Shown: positions 1-6,789, numbered from the stretch's first letter. The stretch is 40,256 nucleotides of DNA from JBPCPM01 sp050999155 (GCA_050999155.1 JBPCPM010000149.1:1-40256), one strand, 5' to 3'. Notes: generated by a model from the sequence alone, not told the origin. Program-made: numbers and translations.

Positions 1-294
1 GCTTCCGGCGCCGCCCATCAGCGGCATCAGCCCGCGGTGACTGCGCAGGCGCCGCGTCGCCGCCGAGAGCCGTCCGGCCAGCCCGGTCTCGCGGGCCGTC
101 CGCCGCTCGGCCTGCTCGGCATCGAGACGCCGGGACAGCTCCGGCGGCAGCGGTGGCCGGGCGGCGCGAACGGCCGTGGCCAGCTCGCCCAGCGCCCGGT
201 GCTCGGGGGCCAGGGCATCCCCGCGCAGTGCGCGGTCGACGGCGTCGAGCTCGGCGCGCTCAGCGGCGGTCAGAGGCGTGGGCTTCCTAGACAT
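1..294 (-). CDS. Probable regulatory partner of the ECF sigma factor, N-terminal part only (runs off window)
   Basis: An open frame of 98 codons starts at ATG 294 and is still open at base 1. It has a good ribosome binding site (GGAGG, 7 nt before the ATG) and overlaps the end of the sigma-factor gene by 8 nt (ATGTCTAG carries both the start and the sigma stop), so the two are translationally coupled. The visible part starts MSRKPTPLTAAERAELDAVD, is rich in Ala, Arg and Glu, and contains a PPLPPELSRRLDAE segment. It shows no transmembrane helix yet. A gene directly after an ECF sigma factor is often its anti-sigma factor, and actinobacterial proteins of this N-terminal style are often membrane proteins such as the DUF4349 type. 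Both are inference from position and composition; the informative C-terminal part is outside the window. Confidence 0.6.
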   Translation of the reverse strand, partial: MSRKPTPLTAAERAELDAVDRALRGDALAPEHRALGELATAVRAARPPLPPELSRRLDAEQAERRTARETGLAGRLSAATRRLRSHRGLMPLMGGAGS

Positions 295-802
295 CGCAGA
301 TCCTCCTCAGGGTGGCCAGGGCGCGGTGCAGGCGGGTTCCGGCCGCGGTGGGGCTGATCCCCAGGACGGCACCGATCTCCGCCTGCGTCAGGCCGGCGTG
401 GAACTTCAAGACGATGAGCTCGCGCTGGCGCGGGTCCAGGGCGGCGAGGGCGTCGCGGACCTGCAGGTGCAGCTCGCGGCCGGGGTCCTCGGCGGCGACC
501 GGCGGATCGGCGTGCGGGTCGGCGTGACGCTCACGGCGGCGCAGCTCGTCGAGGGCCGTGTTGCGGGCGATCGTGAAGATCCAGGCCCGCGGTTCGCCGC
601 GGCGGGGATCGAAGCGGGCCCGGCGCCGGAAGGCGCGTTCGAACACGGCCGAGGTGACGTCGTCCGCCGCCGCGCCCACGCCGACCATCGAGGTCACGTA
701 CGCGTACACGTCGTCCCGGGTGGCGCGGTAGAGCGACTCGACGTCCAGCGGTGCTCGTCGCGACGAGGTGCGGCGCGAGTCCATCTCCGGGGCGGCGGTC
801 AT
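287..802 (-). CDS. ECF-family RNA polymerase sigma factor (sigma-70 regions 2 and 4)
   Basis: A 171-residue protein with the two-domain layout of ECF sigma factors. Region 2 spans roughly residues 20-85, with YRATRDDVYAYV, a DDVTSAVFERAFRR core-binding helix and PRAWIFTIARNTALDELRRR. Region 4 spans residues 110-165, with LDPRQRELIVLKFHAGLTQ followed by the helix-turn-helix AEIGAVLGISPTAAGTRLHR. There is no region 1.1 or 3. ATG 802 is preferred because AGGGG lies 10 nt upstream; ATG 811 would sit almost on that site and is the alternative. The next gene overlaps its stop by 8 nt and probably encodes its regulator. The divergent neighbour is rubredoxin, and the 96-nt gap contains two inverted repeats, so autoregulation or shared control is possible. 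Stimulus and regulon cannot be read from the sequence. Confidence 0.9.
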   Translation of the reverse strand: MTAAPEMDSRRTSSRRAPLDVESLYRATRDDVYAYVTSMVGVGAAADDVTSAVFERAFRRRARFDPRRGEPRAWIFTIARNTALDELRRRERHADPHADPPVAAEDPGRELHLQVRDALAALDPRQRELIVLKFHAGLTQAEIGAVLGISPTAAGTRLHRALATLRRICDV

Positions 803-851
803 GGTGCCCATACCCCTACTACGTCCCGGCCGGCGCCCTTGCCACATCCGT

Positions 852-870
852 TGTTCCGGGTCCCGGAACA
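852..870. promoter_or_regulatory. Perfect 19-bp palindrome between sigma factor and rubredoxin
   Basis: TGTTCCGGGTCCCGGAACA is a perfect 9-bp inverted repeat around one central base. It covers the -35 region expected for the rubredoxin -10 hexamer at 885-890. Each arm ends in GGAACA when read outward, which resembles the GGAAC -35 element of many ECF promoters, so it may be an operator or a back-to-back pair of ECF -35 elements. Confidence 0.55.
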
Positions 871-873
871 CGC

Positions 874-890
874 CCCGATTCGGGTACAGT
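874..890 (+). promoter_or_regulatory. Rubredoxin leaderless promoter with adjacent short inverted repeat
   Basis: TACAGT (885-890) is a TANNNT-type -10 hexamer, followed by only 8 nt before ATG 899, so the transcript would begin at or next to the start codon. Directly in front lies CCCGATTCGGG (874-884), a perfect 5-bp inverted repeat around one base, 3 nt after the larger palindrome. No ribosome binding site precedes the gene, which agrees with leaderless initiation. Confidence 0.5.
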
Positions 891-898
891 GCCGACCC

Positions 899-1072
899 AT
901 GGCTGACGTACAGCAATGGATCTGCGAGTCCTGCGGCTACATCTACGATCCCGAGGACGGTGACCCCGACGGCGGTATTCCGCCCGGCACCCCCTTCGAG
1001 GAGATCCCCGACAGCTGGTTCTGCCCTGTGTGCGGAGCCCGCAAGAAGGACTTCACGCCGTACGAGGACTGA
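899..1072 (+). CDS. Rubredoxin
   Basis: A 57-residue protein with the two CxxCG knuckles that hold the single iron: CESCGYIY near the N-terminus and CPVCGARKKDF near the C-terminus. Between them is the usual DPEDGDPDGGIPPGTPFEEI segment of rubredoxins, with conserved aromatic residues. It is a soluble one-electron carrier for oxygenases or oxygen/peroxide defence enzymes. It sits divergent from an ECF sigma factor and 114 nt ahead of a flavoprotein disulfide-reductase-type gene, so the flavoprotein could be an electron donor; that is only a guess from position, since rubredoxin reductases are usually of another family. A hairpin downstream (1109-1130) may end its transcript. Confidence 0.95.
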   Translation: MADVQQWICESCGYIYDPEDGDPDGGIPPGTPFEEIPDSWFCPVCGARKKDFTPYED

Positions 1073-1108
1073 CCGGCCGGCCGCCACCGCGCCACGGCCG
1101 CTGGGTGA

Positions 1109-1130
1109 ACCGTCGGAGCTGTCCGACGGT
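1109..1130 (+). terminator. 9-bp-stem hairpin after rubredoxin
   Basis: ACCGTCGGA and TCCGACGGT form a perfect 9-bp stem around the tetraloop GCTG. It lies 36 nt after the rubredoxin stop and 56 nt before the flavoprotein start. There is no T-tract, so it could be a T-less terminator of the sort common in high-GC genomes, an mRNA-stabilising hairpin, or an operator for the downstream gene. Confidence 0.45.
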
Positions 1131-1144
1131 CGAACGGGAGAACG

Positions 1145-1161
1145 ACCGCCGGCTTGGCGGT
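1145..1161 (+). promoter_or_regulatory. Second hairpin in the leader of the flavoprotein gene
   Basis: ACCGCC and GGCGGT pair around the loop GGCTT. It stands 14 nt after the preceding hairpin and 11 nt before the ribosome binding site GAGAGGA of the flavoprotein gene. Two consecutive stems in a 114-nt gap suggest a structured leader or processing signal. The evidence is structural only. Confidence 0.3.
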
Positions 1162-1186
1162 ACCCGGCGACCGAGAGGACAACGAC

Positions 1187-2587
1187 ATGGCCGAGCAGGA
1201 ATTCGATGTGGTGGTCGTCGGCGCGGGACCGGCCGGCGAGGTGCTCGCGGGTCGCGTCGCCGAGCGCAGCAACAAGTCGGTGGCCATCGTGGAGAACCAC
1301 CTCGTCGGCGGCGAGTGCTCCTTCTACGCCTGCATGCCCTCCAAAGCGCTGCTGCGGCCGGCCGAGGTCCTCGACGAGCTGGGCCGCGTCCCAGGCGTCC
1401 GCGACGCCGAGGCCTCGATCGATGTCGACGCGGTCTTCGAGCGCCGCGACACGATCGTCAACGGGCTTTCCGACGACAACCAGGTCCCGTGGCTCGAGAG
1501 CCGCGACATCGCGCTGTTCCGTGGCAACGGGCGCCTCGCCGGAGAACGGCGGGTCGAGGTTGGCGACGACACCCTCGTCGCTCGTGAGGCCGTGGTCCTG
1601 GCGACGGGCACGGGCGCTGCGATCCCCCCGGTGGACGGGCTCGCCGAGGCGAGCGCCTGGACCAACCGGGAGGTCACCACGGCGTCCGAGGTGCCGGGAA
1701 CGCTGCTGATCCTCGGCGGAGGGGTCGTCGGCGTCGAGATGGCCCAGGCCTGGCGGTCGCTGGGATCGCGGGTCACGCTCGTGGAGAGGGACGACCACAT
1801 CCTGGGTCGCGAGGAGCCGTTCGCCGGCGAGCAGGTCGCCGACGCCCTGCGGGCCGAAGGCGTCGATGTCCGCACGGGGGCCCAGGCCGAGCGGGTCGAC
1901 CACGACGACAGCGGGTTCACGCTGGTCCTCGGCGACGGGGACTCGATCAGCGGCTCGCACCTGCTGGTGGCGACCGGCCGCAAGCCGCTCACCGACGACC
2001 TCGGCCTCGAGCAGGTAGGCCTGGAGCCGGGCGGGTTCGTCGAGGTCGACGAGCAGATGCGCGTCCACGGTCATCAATGGCTGTTCGCCGTGGGCGACGT
2101 CAACGGCCGCGCGCTGCTGACCCACATGGGCAAGTACCAGGGGCGGATCGTCGCCGACATCGTCCTGGGCGCGACGGCCGGAGGGTCGGGAACCGAGCCC
2201 CGGGCGCTCGAAGGCGGCCGGGGCCACCGGGGGCTCGCCCCGAGGGTCGTGTTCACCCATCCGCAGGTCGGCGCCGTCGGGCACACGCTCGCCTCGGCGC
2301 AGGAGGCCGGGTTGCCCGTGCGCGAGATCGACCTGCCGACGGCGGGAACCGCGGGCGCCGCGTTCGTCGGACGCGGCGCCGACCAGACCACCCGCTTCAT
2401 CGTCGACACCGACCGCGAGGTGCTGGTGGGCGTGACGTTCGTCGGCCCGGGTGTGGCCGAGATGGTCCACGCGGCGACGATCGCGGTCGTGGGCGAGGTC
2501 CCGTTGTCGACCTTGATCCACGCGATCCCCTCGTTTCCCACCCGCAGCGAGCTGTGGCTGAACTTCATCGAGGCCTACGGCCTCTGA
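1187..2587 (+). CDS. Class I pyridine nucleotide-disulfide oxidoreductase (dihydrolipoamide-dehydrogenase/MerA-like)
   Basis: A 466-residue FAD flavoprotein. An FAD-binding GAGPAG motif lies near residue 12. The redox-active pair Cys44/Cys49 sits in GGECSFYACMPSKALL. The NAD(P)-binding GGGVVG motif is at about 177, followed by LLVATGRKP and a second FAD motif, LFAVGDVNG. The C-terminal dimerisation domain ends IPSFPTRSELW. In dihydrolipoamide and glutathione reductases the catalytic base is the His of an HPTxSE motif; here that position is Phe450 (FPTRSE), while Glu455 is kept. This makes an ordinary Lpd or glutathione reductase unlikely; other members such as mercuric reductase also lack the His. 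The start is set by GAGAGGA 7 nt upstream of ATG 1187. The gene stands alone, with no 2-oxoacid dehydrogenase neighbours, so its substrate is open. Confidence 0.85.
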   Translation: MAEQEFDVVVVGAGPAGEVLAGRVAERSNKSVAIVENHLVGGECSFYACMPSKALLRPAEVLDELGRVPGVRDAEASIDVDAVFERRDTIVNGLSDDNQVPWLESRDIALFRGNGRLAGERRVEVGDDTLVAREAVVLATGTGAAIPPVDGLAEASAWTNREVTTASEVPGTLLILGGGVVGVEMAQAWRSLGSRVTLVERDDHILGREEPFAGEQVADALRAEGVDVRTGAQAERVDHDDSGFTLVLGDGDSISGSHLLVATGRKPLTDDLGLEQVGLEPGGFVEVDEQMRVHGHQWLFAVGDVNGRALLTHMGKYQGRIVADIVLGATAGGSGTEPRALEGGRGHRGLAPRVVFTHPQVGAVGHTLASAQEAGLPVREIDLPTAGTAGAAFVGRGADQTTRFIVDTDREVLVGVTFVGPGVAEMVHAATIAVVGEVPLSTLIHAIPSFPTRSELWLNFIEAYGL

Positions 2588-2638
2588 CCGCGGCGGGGCG
2601 CCGGCGTCGCATGCCTCTCGGCGGGGCGGCCGGGTGTA

Positions 2639-3715
2639 CTAGGAGGCGGCGCGCAGACGCGGCTCGGCGCGGGATACGGCCCGCGCCAGCGACTCGGCGA
2701 GCCGCCTGAGCTCGGGACCGCTGATCGTCAGCGTCGGAGAGAGCCCGAGCACGGGCCCGTCGCGGTCCACCAGCAGGCCCTCGGCGAGGGCGAGGTGCTG
2801 GGCCTCGACCGCACCCTGCTCGTCCTCGAGCTCCACGCCGGCGAGCAACCCGCGCTGGCGCACGTCGACGACGGCGGGCAGCTCGGCGAGGGTCTCGAGC
2901 AGGTCGCTCAGCAGGTGGATCTTCGGCTGGATCTGGGCGATGGTGTCGTCGGAGGCAAACGCGTCGAGCGTGATCGCGGCGGCCTCGCAGCCCACGGGAT
3001 CTGCTTCCATCACGCCCTCGGCTCCCGAGATCCGCTCTCGTGCGGCGATGATGGCGCCGAACGGTCGAAGCCCGCCCGTAAGGCTCGGGCCGACCCGCAG
3101 CAGATCCGGAGCGACGCCTTCCTGCTCGCAGGCGAGCAAAGTCCCCGTACGACCCAGGCCGGTGGCCGTCTCGTCGCAGACCAGCGGCACCTGCCACTCG
3201 TCGCACAGCCGTCGGATCTCGGCGAGCTCGCCCCGGGGACGGATCCACATCTGCACGGCCGTGGCGATGAGCGGCTCGATGACGACGGCGCCGACCCGGC
3301 CGGCGCTGGCCTTCAGGACGGCCTCGAGCCCGGTCAGGCCGGTGCGGGCCGCCGGGACGATCGGCTGGTCTTCGCGCCCGGCCGTCGCCATGGCCAGGGC
3401 CCGTTCCAGGGTGGCGTCGGGGCCGATGGCGGCACAGCGCATCTCGCCGGGGGCGATGGCGTCGATGCGAGCGGCGACGGAGGCGGCGGCCCGCCGGCCG
3501 TCCTTCGTGCGGACGGTGGGGTTGTCGATGGCGCACGCCGGATGGCCGTGACCGTGAAGCGCGCCCGAGCGCAGTGTGGCGGCATCGAGGAAGACGTCAC
3601 CTTCGGCATCCTCGAGCCAGGCACCCTGGGCGCTGACGATGCGGCGCGGGGCAGCGCTCCGGCGGGGAGCCGGCCCCCGGTGCGCACCCCCGTCGATCCG
3701 TATGGTGGTCCTCAC
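2639..3715 (-). CDS. BioA-like class III aminotransferase homologue lacking the PLP lysine
   Basis: A 358-residue protein with the recognisable second half of a class III (ornithine/BioA-type) aminotransferase: VIEPL at 145-149, PLVCDETATGLGRTG at 177-191 with the PLP-ring Asp181, and APDLLRVGPSLTGG at 202-215. In active enzymes the last segment carries the Schiff-base lysine (VxKxLTGG); here that residue is Pro210, coded CCG. The phosphate-binding GSEA region is also altered (AIGPDATLE), and the protein is well short of the usual 420-450 residues, mainly in the N-terminal half. It lies downstream of bioD in the same direction, 86 nt apart, with its own candidate leaderless promoter, and opens with GTG. 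The frame is intact with normal codon use, so it looks like a maintained but non-transaminating protein. A substrate-binding or regulatory role is possible; the function is unknown. Confidence 0.75.
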   Translation of the reverse strand: MRTTIRIDGGAHRGPAPRRSAAPRRIVSAQGAWLEDAEGDVFLDAATLRSGALHGHGHPACAIDNPTVRTKDGRRAAASVAARIDAIAPGEMRCAAIGPDATLERALAMATAGREDQPIVPAARTGLTGLEAVLKASAGRVGAVVIEPLIATAVQMWIRPRGELAEIRRLCDEWQVPLVCDETATGLGRTGTLLACEQEGVAPDLLRVGPSLTGGLRPFGAIIAARERISGAEGVMEADPVGCEAAAITLDAFASDDTIAQIQPKIHLLSDLLETLAELPAVVDVRQRGLLAGVELEDEQGAVEAQHLALAEGLLVDRDGPVLGLSPTLTISGPELRRLAESLARAVSRAEPRLRAAS

Positions 3716-3724
3716 AGGCCCGCG

Positions 3725-3730
3725 AATCTA
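3725..3730 (-). promoter_or_regulatory. Candidate -10 hexamer of the BioA-like gene
   Basis: Read on the minus strand this is TAGATT, followed by 9 nt and then GTG 3715. The spacing fits leaderless transcription. The same gap to bioD also holds a GGTCG/CGACC hairpin (3752-3764) and the palindrome ACCGGCCGGT (3762-3771), so the gene may be transcribed separately from bioD. Confidence 0.4.
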
Positions 3731-3801
3731 GCCACATGCGCGGTCGGAAATGGTCGTCTCGACCGGCCGGTCAGGCCGAATCGCCCGGTGCGCGCTGTGT
3801 A

Positions 3802-4485
3802 CTAACCGAGCGCGAGCTCCGGCCAGGTCTCGTCCGCGGGATCGAACCGCTCGAGCGTCAGGACCGGCTTCATCGTGCGCTCCAGCAGGGTGGTGCGGTT
3901 CGATGTTTCCGGCTCCCCGGGCTCGGCAGGCCACGGCGTCAGCACCACCCCGAGCACGGCAAGGCCGCCCTGGTCGGCGGCTTCGAGGGTCAGCAGGGTG
4001 TGGTTGATGGTGCCGAGTCCGGGGCGCGCGACGATCACGGTCACGGCATCGAGCTCGGCGGTCAGCACGGCGAACAGGTCGCGCACGGTCAGCTCGTCGT
4101 CGAGGGGAACGAGCAGGCCTCCGGCACCCTCGACCACGAGCACGTCGGCCCCGTCCGCCGCGGCCCTGGCCGCGGCGACCAGGCGCCCCATGTCGATCGC
4201 GCGGTCGGACAGCTCGGCGGCTCGGTGGGGAGACAGCGGGGGGCCGAACCGGTAGGGGCTGATCTCGTCGGGGTCCTGGGACGAGCCGGCGGCGCGCCGC
4301 AGCAGCAGGTGGTCGGGCTCCGAGGCCTCATCGTCCCCGCTTTGCACCGGCTTGAAGACCGCGACCCGGCAGCCGTGTCGCGCGTGGGAACGGGCGATGG
4401 CCGCGGCCACCATCGTCTTGCCGACCCCGGTGTCCGTGCCCGTGACCAACACCGTGCGACAAGGCCCGGCGGCGGTCGCAGGCAC
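3802..4485 (-). CDS. bioD: ATP-dependent dethiobiotin synthetase
   Basis: A 227-residue protein of the usual BioD length. It has the P-loop GTDTGVGKT at residues 16-24, the substrate-binding KPVQSG at 45-50 and VEGAGGLLVPL at 118-128. It closes the ureido ring of 7,8-diaminopelargonic acid with CO2 and ATP, the step before biotin synthase. Translation starts at GTG 4485, 5 nt after the stop of the upstream crotonase gene, so it belongs to the minus-strand run biotin carrier - crotonase - bioD - BioA-like. No bioB, bioF or intact bioA lies in the window. A BioD beside a small biotin carrier protein makes sense as local biotin supply, but the operon is clearly not a full biotin pathway. Confidence 0.93.
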   Translation of the reverse strand: MPATAAGPCRTVLVTGTDTGVGKTMVAAAIARSHARHGCRVAVFKPVQSGDDEASEPDHLLLRRAAGSSQDPDEISPYRFGPPLSPHRAAELSDRAIDMGRLVAAARAAADGADVLVVEGAGGLLVPLDDELTVRDLFAVLTAELDAVTVIVARPGLGTINHTLLTLEAADQGGLAVLGVVLTPWPAEPGEPETSNRTTLLERTMKPVLTLERFDPADETWPELALG

Positions 4486-4490
4486 GGCCG

Positions 4491-5261
4491 CTACCTGCCC
4501 TCCCAGGAAGCCCGCCGCTTGTCGCGGAATGCCTCGACGCCCTCGCGGAAGTCACGGCTGACAAAGCAGCTCCGGCGCAGCGCCACGAGCTCGGCCTCGA
4601 GCGCCGGGGGGATCGGCTCAGGGTTCTGCAGCGCGCCGATCAGCCGCTTGTTGCCTCGCACCGACAGGGGGGCGGCCGCCACCAGCTCGGCCGTGACGTC
4701 GCGGACGCGGTCAGCGAACCCGTCGGCCACCGATTCGTGCACGAGTCCGATCTGCTCCGCGCGGTCGGCGCCGATCGCGCGGCTGGTCAAGAAAATCTCG
4801 CGGGTCCGGGCCGGACCCACGATGTCGAGGAACCGCTGCACCCCGGTGTGGCTGTAGATCAGCCCGAGCTTGCCCACCGGCATACCCACCCGGGCGCCGC
4901 TGTGGGCGATCCGCAGGTCGCAGCACAGCGACAGCTCCAGGCCCCCGCCGAGGCAGCCGCCGTTGATCGCGGCGACCACGGGCCACGGGAAGGCGTCGAG
5001 TGCGGCGAAGGCCGCGTGGTAGGGGTGGGCGACCAGGGCCTCGGCCTCTGCCTCGAAGCCGGCGTCCGAGAAGCCCGCGATGTCGTACCCGGCCGAGAAC
5101 CACTCGCCGGCGCCGGTGATGACCAGGCAGCGAACGTCGCCGGCGAGCTCCGGCAGCGCCTCGGCCACGGCATCGAGCATCACGTGGTCGAGCGGGTTGC
5201 GCTTGTCCGGGCGGTTGAACGTCAGCCGCGCGACGGCCTCGGCGGGACGGTCGATCAGCAC
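4491..5261 (-). CDS. Enoyl-CoA hydratase/isomerase (crotonase) family protein
   Basis: About 256 residues with the crotonase core: FSAGYDI (first oxyanion-hole peptide, near residue 56), NGGCLGGGLELSLCCDL (100-116), and a C-terminal helix ending in FRDKRRASWEGR. Of the two catalytic glutamates of enoyl-CoA hydratase, the first is present (Glu109) but the second is replaced (GMPVGKLGL, Val129), so a plain two-Glu hydratase mechanism is doubtful and an isomerase, hydrolase or single-acid reaction is possible. GTG 5261 gives the typical family length; GTG 5330, only 5 nt after the biotin carrier stop, would add 23 residues and is the alternative. Its stop is 5 nt from the bioD start. The position between a biotin carrier and bioD suggests a carboxylase-linked acyl-CoA step, but that is inference. 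Confidence 0.85.
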   Translation of the reverse strand: MLIDRPAEAVARLTFNRPDKRNPLDHVMLDAVAEALPELAGDVRCLVITGAGEWFSAGYDIAGFSDAGFEAEAEALVAHPYHAAFAALDAFPWPVVAAINGGCLGGGLELSLCCDLRIAHSGARVGMPVGKLGLIYSHTGVQRFLDIVGPARTREIFLTSRAIGADRAEQIGLVHESVADGFADRVRDVTAELVAAAPLSVRGNKRLIGALQNPEPIPPALEAELVALRRSCFVSRDFREGVEAFRDKRRASWEGR

Positions 5262-5335
5262 CGACCCGCCGGCCAGCGCCTCGCCGCCGGTGCCGGGCGC
5301 GGACCAGCTGCCCTCGGCCCTGCCGGGCACCCGGG

Positions 5336-5548
5336 TCAGCCGAGGACGACGAGCACGTCGCCCTCGTTGACGGACTGGCCTTCTTCGCAGCGGATCTCGG
5401 ACACGGTGCCCTCGTCCTCGGCCTCGACGGGCATCTCCATCTTCATCGACTCGAGGATGACGACGGTGTCGTCCTCGGCAACCTCGTCTCCCACTTTGAC
5501 TTCGATCTTCCACACGGTGCCGGTGATGTGCGCGGCGATCTTGGGCAC
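5336..5548 (-). CDS. Small biotin carboxyl carrier protein (biotin/lipoyl attachment domain)
   Basis: A stand-alone 70-residue biotinyl domain. It starts GTG 5548 with GGAGGG 8 nt upstream. Residues run as paired hairpins (GTVWKIEVKVGDEV and its mirror GTVSEIRCEEGQSVNEGD), with the biotinylation site ESMKMEMPV at the central turn; the Lys in MKM is the attachment point. The length and motif match the single-domain biotin proteins of actinobacteria (the mycobacterial 7.3-kDa type), which serve as carrier of an acyl-CoA carboxylase or are of unknown use. It is first in the run leading to crotonase and bioD. No carboxylase or carboxyltransferase subunit lies nearby, so the partner enzyme must be elsewhere. 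Confidence 0.92.
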   Translation of the reverse strand: MPKIAAHITGTVWKIEVKVGDEVAEDDTVVILESMKMEMPVEAEDEGTVSEIRCEEGQSVNEGDVLVVLG

Positions 5549-5580
5549 GGCGTGCTCCCTCCGGGTCGGACAGTGCCGCC

Positions 5581-5586
5581 ACAATA
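5581..5586 (-). promoter_or_regulatory. -10 hexamer for the biotin carrier run
   Basis: On the minus strand this reads TATTGT. A transcript would start near 5574 and carry a leader of about 26 nt containing the GGAGGG ribosome binding site of the biotin carrier. The plus-strand reading (CACAAT, 5580-5585) lies 9 nt before the glycosyltransferase ATG, so the two divergent promoters may overlap. Confidence 0.4.
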
Positions 5587-5594
5587 CCCCCTCC

Positions 5595-6308
5595 ATGGTC
5601 GCCGACCACCACCAGCTACCCGCCCGGATCGCGCTCGTTGCCGCGCGCAACGAGGCCGACCGCATCGCCGGCACGATCGCGGCGCTGCGCGCCGCGATGC
5701 GCGGCGTGACGATCGTCGTGGCCGACGATGCCTCCACCGACGGCACGCGCCACGTGGCCCTGCAGCACGGGGCCAGGGTCATCCGTGGCGAGCGCTCACG
5801 CGGCAAGGGCCAGAACATGACGGCGGCCGCCCGGACGGTGCTGCACCGCGCCTACGAACCGACGCCACCGACCTTCCTGCTGTGCGACGGCGACCTCGGC
5901 GACAGCGCCGGCGCGCTGGTGGCGCTGTGCGAAGCCGTCGAGCGCCAGGAGTGCGAGCTCGCGGTGGCCGTGTTCGCCCGCCGCGTCGGGGGTGGGGTCG
6001 GCGCCGCGGTGGCCTTCGCCCGCTGGGCGACCGGCCGCCTCTGTGGTGTGCGACCGCGGGCCCCGATGTCCGGCCAGCGGGCGTTGTCGGCCGAGGCCTT
6101 CCGGCTTGTCGTGCCGTTCGCGGACGGGTACGGGATGGAGGTCGGCATCGCCGCCGACGTCGTGCGGGCGGGCCTGCGTCTGGGTGAGTACGAGCTCGAT
6201 CTCGCCCATCGCGCGACCGGCCGAAGCCCGGCCGGGTTCGTCCACCGGGCCCGCCAGTTGCGCGACATGGCGCGCGCCTACGCGTCGCGGCGGTGGTCGA
6301 TCGGGTGA
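5595..6308 (+). CDS. Glycosyltransferase family 2 protein
   Basis: A 237-residue GT-A fold enzyme without membrane helices. It has the nucleotide-sugar binding start ALVAARNEADRIAGTI, the VADDASTDGT segment, a CDGDLGD metal-binding DxD-type motif near residue 97, and the acceptor-side segments APMSGQRALSAEAF and GYGMEVGIAADVV. This set resembles short actinobacterial GT2 enzymes of the glucosyl-3-phosphoglycerate-synthase or polyprenyl-phosphate type. The donor and acceptor are not evident. No ribosome binding site precedes ATG 5595. It ends 4 nt from the stop of the convergent thioesterase, with both stops inside one palindrome. Confidence 0.85.
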   Translation: MVADHHQLPARIALVAARNEADRIAGTIAALRAAMRGVTIVVADDASTDGTRHVALQHGARVIRGERSRGKGQNMTAAARTVLHRAYEPTPPTFLLCDGDLGDSAGALVALCEAVERQECELAVAVFARRVGGGVGAAVAFARWATGRLCGVRPRAPMSGQRALSAEAFRLVVPFADGYGMEVGIAADVVRAGLRLGEYELDLAHRATGRSPAGFVHRARQLRDMARAYASRRWSIG

Positions 6309-6316
6309 GCGCTCAC
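6305..6316. other. 12-bp palindrome containing both stop codons of two convergent genes
   Basis: GTGAGCGCTCAC is perfectly self-complementary. TGA 6306-6308 ends the glycosyltransferase on the plus strand, and its mirror TGA (6315-6313) ends the thioesterase on the minus strand. With six paired bases and no real loop it is a poor terminator; it may simply be compact packing. Confidence 0.5.
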
Positions 6317-6789
6317 CACGGCAGGAGCTCGTCGCGGCCGAAGTCCATCCAGCCCTCCGGCAGCTCGCCCGCCCCCTGCAGGAAGTGCTCGCGGTCGACC
6401 TCGATGAACAGGGCCCGCGCTTCGGCGATCGTCGTCTGGTCCTCGCGGATCTCGCCGGCGAACACCAGCTTGCGCCCAGAGATCCGCTCGACCCACGCCT
6501 CGACGTCGAAGCGCCGGCCGAGGAACGCGGGGCTGCGGTAGCGGACCTCGAGCTTGCCGGTCACGGCGGGCCGGCCCACCACGAGCAGCAGCGACCCCAG
6601 GGTGTCGTCGAGCAACGTGGCCAGCGCCCCGCCATGGGCGAAGCCCGGCGCGCCTTCGTGGCGGCGGTCGAGGGTCGCCGAACCGGGGACGCGCTCACCT
6701 TCGACGGCCAGCTCGGGGCCGAGGCTGGCCGGGTTTTCGTCCCCGCACCCGAGGCAGTGGGAATGGTGGGGCGGGATCGGCTCGGCCAT
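6313..6789 (-). CDS. Hotdog-fold thioesterase (PaaI/4HBT family)
   Basis: A 158-residue single hotdog domain. It begins with a Cys-rich HCLGCGDENPASLG segment typical of one PaaI-like subgroup, followed by the hotdog helix motif FAHGGALATLLDDTLGSLL, in which the Asp/Glu region forms the active site. The strands KLEVRYRSPAFLGRRFDVEAWV and KLVFAGEIRED follow. The family hydrolyses acyl-CoA or aryl-CoA thioesters; the substrate is unknown. ATG 6789 is chosen; GTG 6801 lies within the -10 element and is unlikely. It is divergent from glpK, sharing an overlapping promoter region (6800-6809). Confidence 0.88.
   Translation of the reverse strand: MAEPIPPHHSHCLGCGDENPASLGPELAVEGERVPGSATLDRRHEGAPGFAHGGALATLLDDTLGSLLLVVGRPAVTGKLEVRYRSPAFLGRRFDVEAWVERISGRKLVFAGEIREDQTTIAEARALFIEVDREHFLQGAGELPEGWMDFGRDELLPW

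Noticed and set aside
287..2521. 744-codon open frame on the minus strand antisense to the flavoprotein gene
   Set aside because: Only its last part (287-802) is the sigma factor. The rest is a mirror of GC-rich third positions in the opposite gene, with no recognisable motifs.
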